Below, in pieces: positions 61,720 through 64,000 of a DNA stretch of 64,000 nt (positions are counted from its first letter, which is position 1; each line of letters starts with the position of its first letter). Both the position numbers and the translations under genes were made by a program. The notes under the pieces were generated by a model, which saw nothing but the letters and a program-made list of their open reading frames with translations, was not told where the DNA came from and did not search any database. This DNA is from HGM04593 sp045646845 (lineage in GTDB: Bacteria; Bacteroidota; Bacteroidia; Bacteroidales; Bacteroidaceae), in assembly GCA_045646845.1 (NCBI GenBank), contig JAZRLO010000003.1, forward strand, positions 50,011-114,010, read 5' to 3'.

Positions 61720-62578
61720 TTTGCTCTCTGCGTATCACGGCTGTTGGCGAGAGGTTCCAGAATCGCTTTGTCAGGTCGTTCAGTCGTTGGGGCGGTAGTT
61801 CCAGTTCATTTGCAATGTGGCTTGCCGTCACTAAGTGCTCCTGCGCCATCTCAATTATTGTAGCCTTTATCCTCTCGTCGAGCCATTTCTTAGGCTTCAT
61901 ACCATATACAGCCATGAACTTGTTGTTGAAGGTTGCCACCGACAACCCCGACAATGTAATCAGTCGCGACACATTACCCTTTGCCTCAAGGTAATTGTTC
62001 TCAATGAACGACTCAAAGTCGGCACCACCCGAAAGTGTCGGGCGCATGAAAGCCGTAATGTCATCCTTTGCATAGTACGATGACATGATGTGAAAGAAGT
62101 AACTGTTCCATATATGGCATATACCACTGTGCCTTAGTTTTTGTTCGTGTATCTGCGTGTGAATAAGCATCAACAGGTCATCCATCGCCTTGCAGATAGG
62201 CAGCGTGTTGAACGAATAACCCTTTTTCGATGCGTGCTTGCAGAAGTATTCGAGCATCTCCTTGTCGCTGCGTATTATGGTAGTGGTGAATGCAAACATA
62301 ATAACATCGGCATCCTCAACAGCCAACATATCAAACACACCCGCCTTTGGAACAAGCGCCATAGTGCCCTCGCCAATAACCTTGTTCTGGTACAATCGCG
62401 TACTGAGCTTGATAGCCCCCTTCTTTATCGAAAGTATATAATAATGCTTTGTCGATGGCTCCCGGTAATGCTCATCCTTGGTCATCGTAATGTGCGCAAA
62501 CCCCGTTTCGTGCCCGTTCATGCGGCTCGCCATCTGCACAGCACCCTTTTTGCGTGTAATTTTTATCGGCTTTGGCAT
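61694..62578 (-). CDS. AraC-family transcriptional regulator
   Basis: 294 residues. The N-terminal 170 residues form a cupin-like sensor domain (YYILSIKKGAIKL, GTMALVPKAGVFDML), unlike any ligand-assigned family I know. The C-terminal HTH_18 domain covers about 190-285 (ITLSGLSVATFNNKFMAVYG, PKKWLDERI, ASHIANELELPPQRLNDLTK). The last ten residues (REQRAKMKEQR) are encoded by the 14-bp tandem repeats, whose unit length is not a multiple of three. Divergent from the second regulator gene with a 159-base space between starts. Likely local regulator of the fimbrillin locus, by location only. Confidence 0.88.
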   Translation of the reverse strand: MPKPIKITRKKGAVQMASRMNGHETGFAHITMTKDEHYREPSTKHYYILSIKKGAIKLSTRLYQNKVIGEGTMALVPKAGVFDMLAVEDADVIMFAFTTTIIRSDKEMLEYFCKHASKKGYSFNTLPICKAMDDLLMLIHTQIHEQKLRHSGICHIWNSYFFHIMSSYYAKDDITAFMRPTLSGGADFESFIENNYLEAKGNVSRLITLSGLSVATFNNKFMAVYGMKPKKWLDERIKATIIEMAQEHLVTASHIANELELPPQRLNDLTKRFWNLSPTAVIRREQRAKMKEQR

Positions 62579-62699
62579 AGTTGTAATGTATTGATACCCA
62601 GATGGATACCTCCTCCTGGAAATAAAAACCGTTAAAGTGTATATAAAAAACGTTACTTCGATTTTAGTGCGAAATTAATATTTTTTCTAAAAAACAACA

Positions 62700-62707
62700 T
62701 ATTTTTG
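62700..62707 (+). promoter_or_regulatory. -7 box of the second AraC-type gene
   Basis: TATTTTTG fits the consensus 31 bases before ATG 62738; no well-spaced -33 box. The 159-base divergent region is A/T-rich and must hold the control sites of both regulator genes. Confidence 0.45.
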
Positions 62708-62737
62708 GCACCGAAACAATAAACGACCGACCAAAAT

Positions 62738-63157
62738 ATGGATAAAGCCAATAACGAGTTTCCCCCGATAAGGGTGCCATTACCTTCCTATAAAGAGAAA
62801 ATCGATGCCGTTGAAGAGTCACTCAAGGAATGGGCAAAGCACAAGCACTACCATCGTCCGGGAGTTAAGCTTTCAGAGGTTGCGGCAGAAACAGGCATTG
62901 CCTCCATACACATCTCTTACTGCGTAAGGAACCGAATGAAGATGAACTTCCCGGCATGGCTGAACAGCCTGCGCATAGAGGATGCCAAGAGAATGATACA
63001 CCGGAACCCCGATATACCATCTTACGAGGTTGGCTACAAGATAGGTTGCCCCAATCCCGAGACATTCAAGAAGGTGTTCCAGAAGTTTGCAGGATGCAGC
63101 ATTGAAGAGTACAGAGAAAAGATGAATGCCAAAAGGCATCGACAATGCGCGCAGTGA
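62738..63157 (+). CDS. AraC-type DNA-binding protein, HTH domain only
   Basis: 139 residues, no sensor domain. After about 45 residues the two helix-turn-helix units follow: KLSEVAAETGIASIHISYCV and SYEVGYKIGCPNPETFKKVF with QKFAGCSIEEYRE. This is the form found at the C-terminus of larger Bacteroidales AraC or hybrid regulators; here the gene starts at its own ATG with a -7 box upstream. The last 13 codons (KMNAKRHRQCAQ and stop) lie in the right inverted-repeat arm. Probably a small free DNA-binding regulator, though a remnant of a larger gene is possible. Confidence 0.8.
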   Translation: MDKANNEFPPIRVPLPSYKEKIDAVEESLKEWAKHKHYHRPGVKLSEVAAETGIASIHISYCVRNRMKMNFPAWLNSLRIEDAKRMIHRNPDIPSYEVGYKIGCPNPETFKKVFQKFAGCSIEEYREKMNAKRHRQCAQ

Positions 63158-63159
63158 TA
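63113..63159 (+). repeat. Right arm of the 47-bp inverted repeat
   Basis: Reverse complement of 61618-61664 with three mismatches. It contains the 3' end and stop codon of the HTH-only regulator gene. Together the arms enclose 1.45 kb holding both regulator genes. Confidence 0.85.
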
Positions 63160-63160
63160 G

Positions 63161-63206
63161 GTCGCTCGTAGCACGGTATAGTCGTGCCGTGCGGGTCACG
63201 GGAAGC
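63161..63206 (+). ncRNA. Structured element, copy 1
   Basis: GTCGCTCGTA, then hairpin GCACG-GTATAGT-CGTGC (63171-63187), then hairpin CCGTG-CGGGT-CACGG (63187-63201), then AAGC. It parallels the copy at 63518-63564 in order and loop sequence while the stem bases differ in a compensated way. Could be RNA or a cruciform DNA site. It begins 3 bases after the stop of the HTH-only gene. Confidence 0.5.
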
Positions 63207-63304
63207 GCGTGATGTCAAAGAGCAAAGATGACAGAGCAAATTCAAGCACACGAAGTGTGATTAAAAGCACAGCAATAAATAAGTAATTTATTAACCTCAA
63301 AAAT

Positions 63305-63481
63305 ATGAAAAACAACAGACAGACAAAAAAACTTTACACTCCACCTGCAATGAATATCGTAGAAATAGAATGTGAGTCTATGCTTGCAAATTCTATTACA
63401 GGCTCTGCTCCTGATAGTGATGATTCAGAATTCGGTGCTCCGGCTTCACGCCACGGTGAATGGGGCAATTTGTGGCAGTAA
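63305..63481 (+). CDS. 58-residue protein upstream of the fimbrillin-like gene
   Basis: ATG 63305 to TAA 63479-63481. The chain starts MKNNRQTKKLYTPPAMNIVE, has an acidic middle (SAPDSDDSEFGAPA) and ends RHGEWGNLWQ. There is no signal peptide or membrane helix. The form (basic start, YxxPAMxxVEIE, EFGAPxxRxGEWGNLW end) resembles small uncharacterised proteins I associate with Prevotella/Bacteroides surface-protein loci; I cannot give a function. A perfect 10-bp hairpin (63466-63475 with 63483-63492) surrounds its stop codon. The fimbrillin-like gene starts 142 bases downstream. Confidence 0.7.
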   Translation: MKNNRQTKKLYTPPAMNIVEIECESMLANSITGSAPDSDDSEFGAPASRHGEWGNLWQ

Positions 63482-63492
63482 TCCACAAATTG
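63466..63492 (+). other. Hairpin around the stop codon of the small gene
   Basis: Arms CAATTTGTGG and CCACAAATTG are perfect; the 7-base loop CAGTAAT carries the TAA stop. No T-run follows, so it looks more like an RNA-processing, stability or attenuation structure than a terminator. Confidence 0.65.
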
Positions 63493-63503
63493 ACCTATCG
63501 CGA

Positions 63504-63569
63504 GTTTTGCAGCAATGGTCGCTCGCAGTGTGGAGTAGTCACACCCGCGTGGGTTGCGACAAGCAAAAC
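63504..63569 (+). ncRNA. Structured element, copy 2
   Basis: Nested pairing: GTTTTGC/GCAAAAC (63504-63510, 63563-63569), GTCGC/GCGAC (63518-63522, 63556-63560), hairpin GTGTG-GAGTAGT-CACAC (63528-63544), then a GTGGGTT loop. It lies between the small gene and the fimbrillin-like gene. The stems differ from copy 1 at 63161 by paired changes, while CGCTCG(C/T)A, loop TAGT, GGGT and AAGC are kept. Confidence 0.55.
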
Positions 63570-63623
63570 GAGTCAATGGGAAATCATTAAACGCTTGACA
63601 AAGAATAATAAAACATAAACAGT

Positions 63624-64000
63624 ATGAAAATAAATAAACTAATAATTGGTGCGTTGGCGATGCTGTCGTTTGTTGCTTGCAACAACGACGACATTGTACC
63701 TGACATCCCTGACACCCCCGAGCAGCCTACCACGGGCTACCGCCTCACCTTTGACGGCGGTGTGGGCGTTGAGAATCAGACTCGTGCCCATTGGTCTGAC
63801 CTACAAGGCAGTGGCAACCTGTTGTTCAATTGGGACTACACTCCCGCAGGAGAAGATGGCAATGAGATGGTGATGGCATTCTATAAGGAAAAGTTCATTG
63901 CCAGCACAACAGGGAACTACCACACCTATGCCAGCATCCATCGTCATAGCGATCCTGAGAAGCAGCAGGACAACCATTATGCCTCTTTCACCACCGTAGA
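63624..64000 (+). CDS. Fimbrillin-like lipoprotein, 5' part
   Basis: ATG 63624 runs in an open frame off the right edge (125 codons seen). The signal MKINKLIIGALAMLSFVAC gives a lipobox FVAC with Cys19, followed by NNDDIVPDIPDTPEQP, the acidic Pro-rich start usual in surface lipoproteins of this phylum. The segment YRLTFDGGVGVENQTRAHW and the later strands resemble the beginning of Mfa-like/fimbrillin family proteins (F..G...TR pattern), subunits or tips of type V fimbriae. Family assignment rests on the visible fifth to third of the protein. Downstream partners are outside the window. Confidence 0.75.
   Translation, partial: MKINKLIIGALAMLSFVACNNDDIVPDIPDTPEQPTTGYRLTFDGGVGVENQTRAHWSDLQGSGNLLFNWDYTPAGEDGNEMVMAFYKEKFIASTTGNYHTYASIHRHSDPEKQQDNHYASFTTV

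Overview
The window is a 64-kb stretch of chromosome from a member of the order Bacteroidales, probably Prevotellaceae or Bacteroidaceae; genus not decidable by eye. Evidence: promoters of the Bacteroidota type (TAnnTTTG at -7, TTG or TTTG about 20 bases upstream), general absence of Shine-Dalgarno sequences, type IX secretion parts (a PorT-like barrel and an S8 protease ending in a type A sorting domain), a fused SecDF, the parvulin/OstA-like/MutL block, and a fimbrillin-type lipoprotein with a Prevotella-like small ORF at the right end.

Layout. 1-4.8 kb: a 5'-nucleotidase split over two genes (left one cut by the window edge), a DUF4369/thioredoxin-like protein, and a transmembrane Ser/Thr kinase with PEGA and FISUMP-like domains outside the membrane. 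4.8-12 kb: a 55-residue 2[4Fe-4S] ferredoxin, the PorT-like barrel, the MlaE/MlaF lipid transport pair, LptB and a large secreted subtilisin. 12-27 kb: trigger factor, ClpP and ClpX; RecQ; a run from guaB through three parvulin-like proteins, an OstA-like protein and a small membrane protein to mutL. 27-29 kb: an OmpA-family protein, a 5' fragment of a group II intron, and two identical tRNA-Val genes. 29-40 kb: purB, an rRNA pseudouridine synthase, asnS, mannose-1-phosphate guanylyltransferase, a lytic transglycosylase, a THUMP methyltransferase, purD and two membrane proteins overlapping it in sequence. 40-47 kb (minus strand): argS, RNase H, two LTA-synthase-like phosphotransferases and a radical SAM protein in one close-packed run. 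47-58.5 kb: two overlapping rhomboid genes, secDF, a shortened DUF2851 protein, a 7TM-HD phosphohydrolase, gltX and waaA. 58.6-61.6 kb: malate dehydrogenase, a palindromic repeat element, then rpsU, a Xer-type recombinase and a hibernation factor.

61.6-64 kb is accessory. Two divergent AraC-type regulator genes lie between 47-bp inverted repeats; the 3' end of one carries 14-bp tandem repeats. They are followed by a hairpin-rich segment, a 58-residue protein and the start of a fimbrillin-like lipoprotein. This is the most unusual part of the window. A possible reading is an invertible or mosaic regulatory cassette in front of a surface-fibre locus, with a covarying structured RNA element present in two copies.

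Functional themes are envelope building (LptB, MlaEF, parvulins, OstA-like, WaaA, LTA-synthase-like enzymes, lytic transglycosylase, SecDF, OmpA, PorT), protein quality control (Tig, ClpXP, rhomboids), purine synthesis (GuaB, PurB, PurD) and translation (AsnS, ArgS, GltX, bS21, HPF, tRNA-Val, RNA-modifying enzymes). All calls come from reading motifs and translations; no database search was run.
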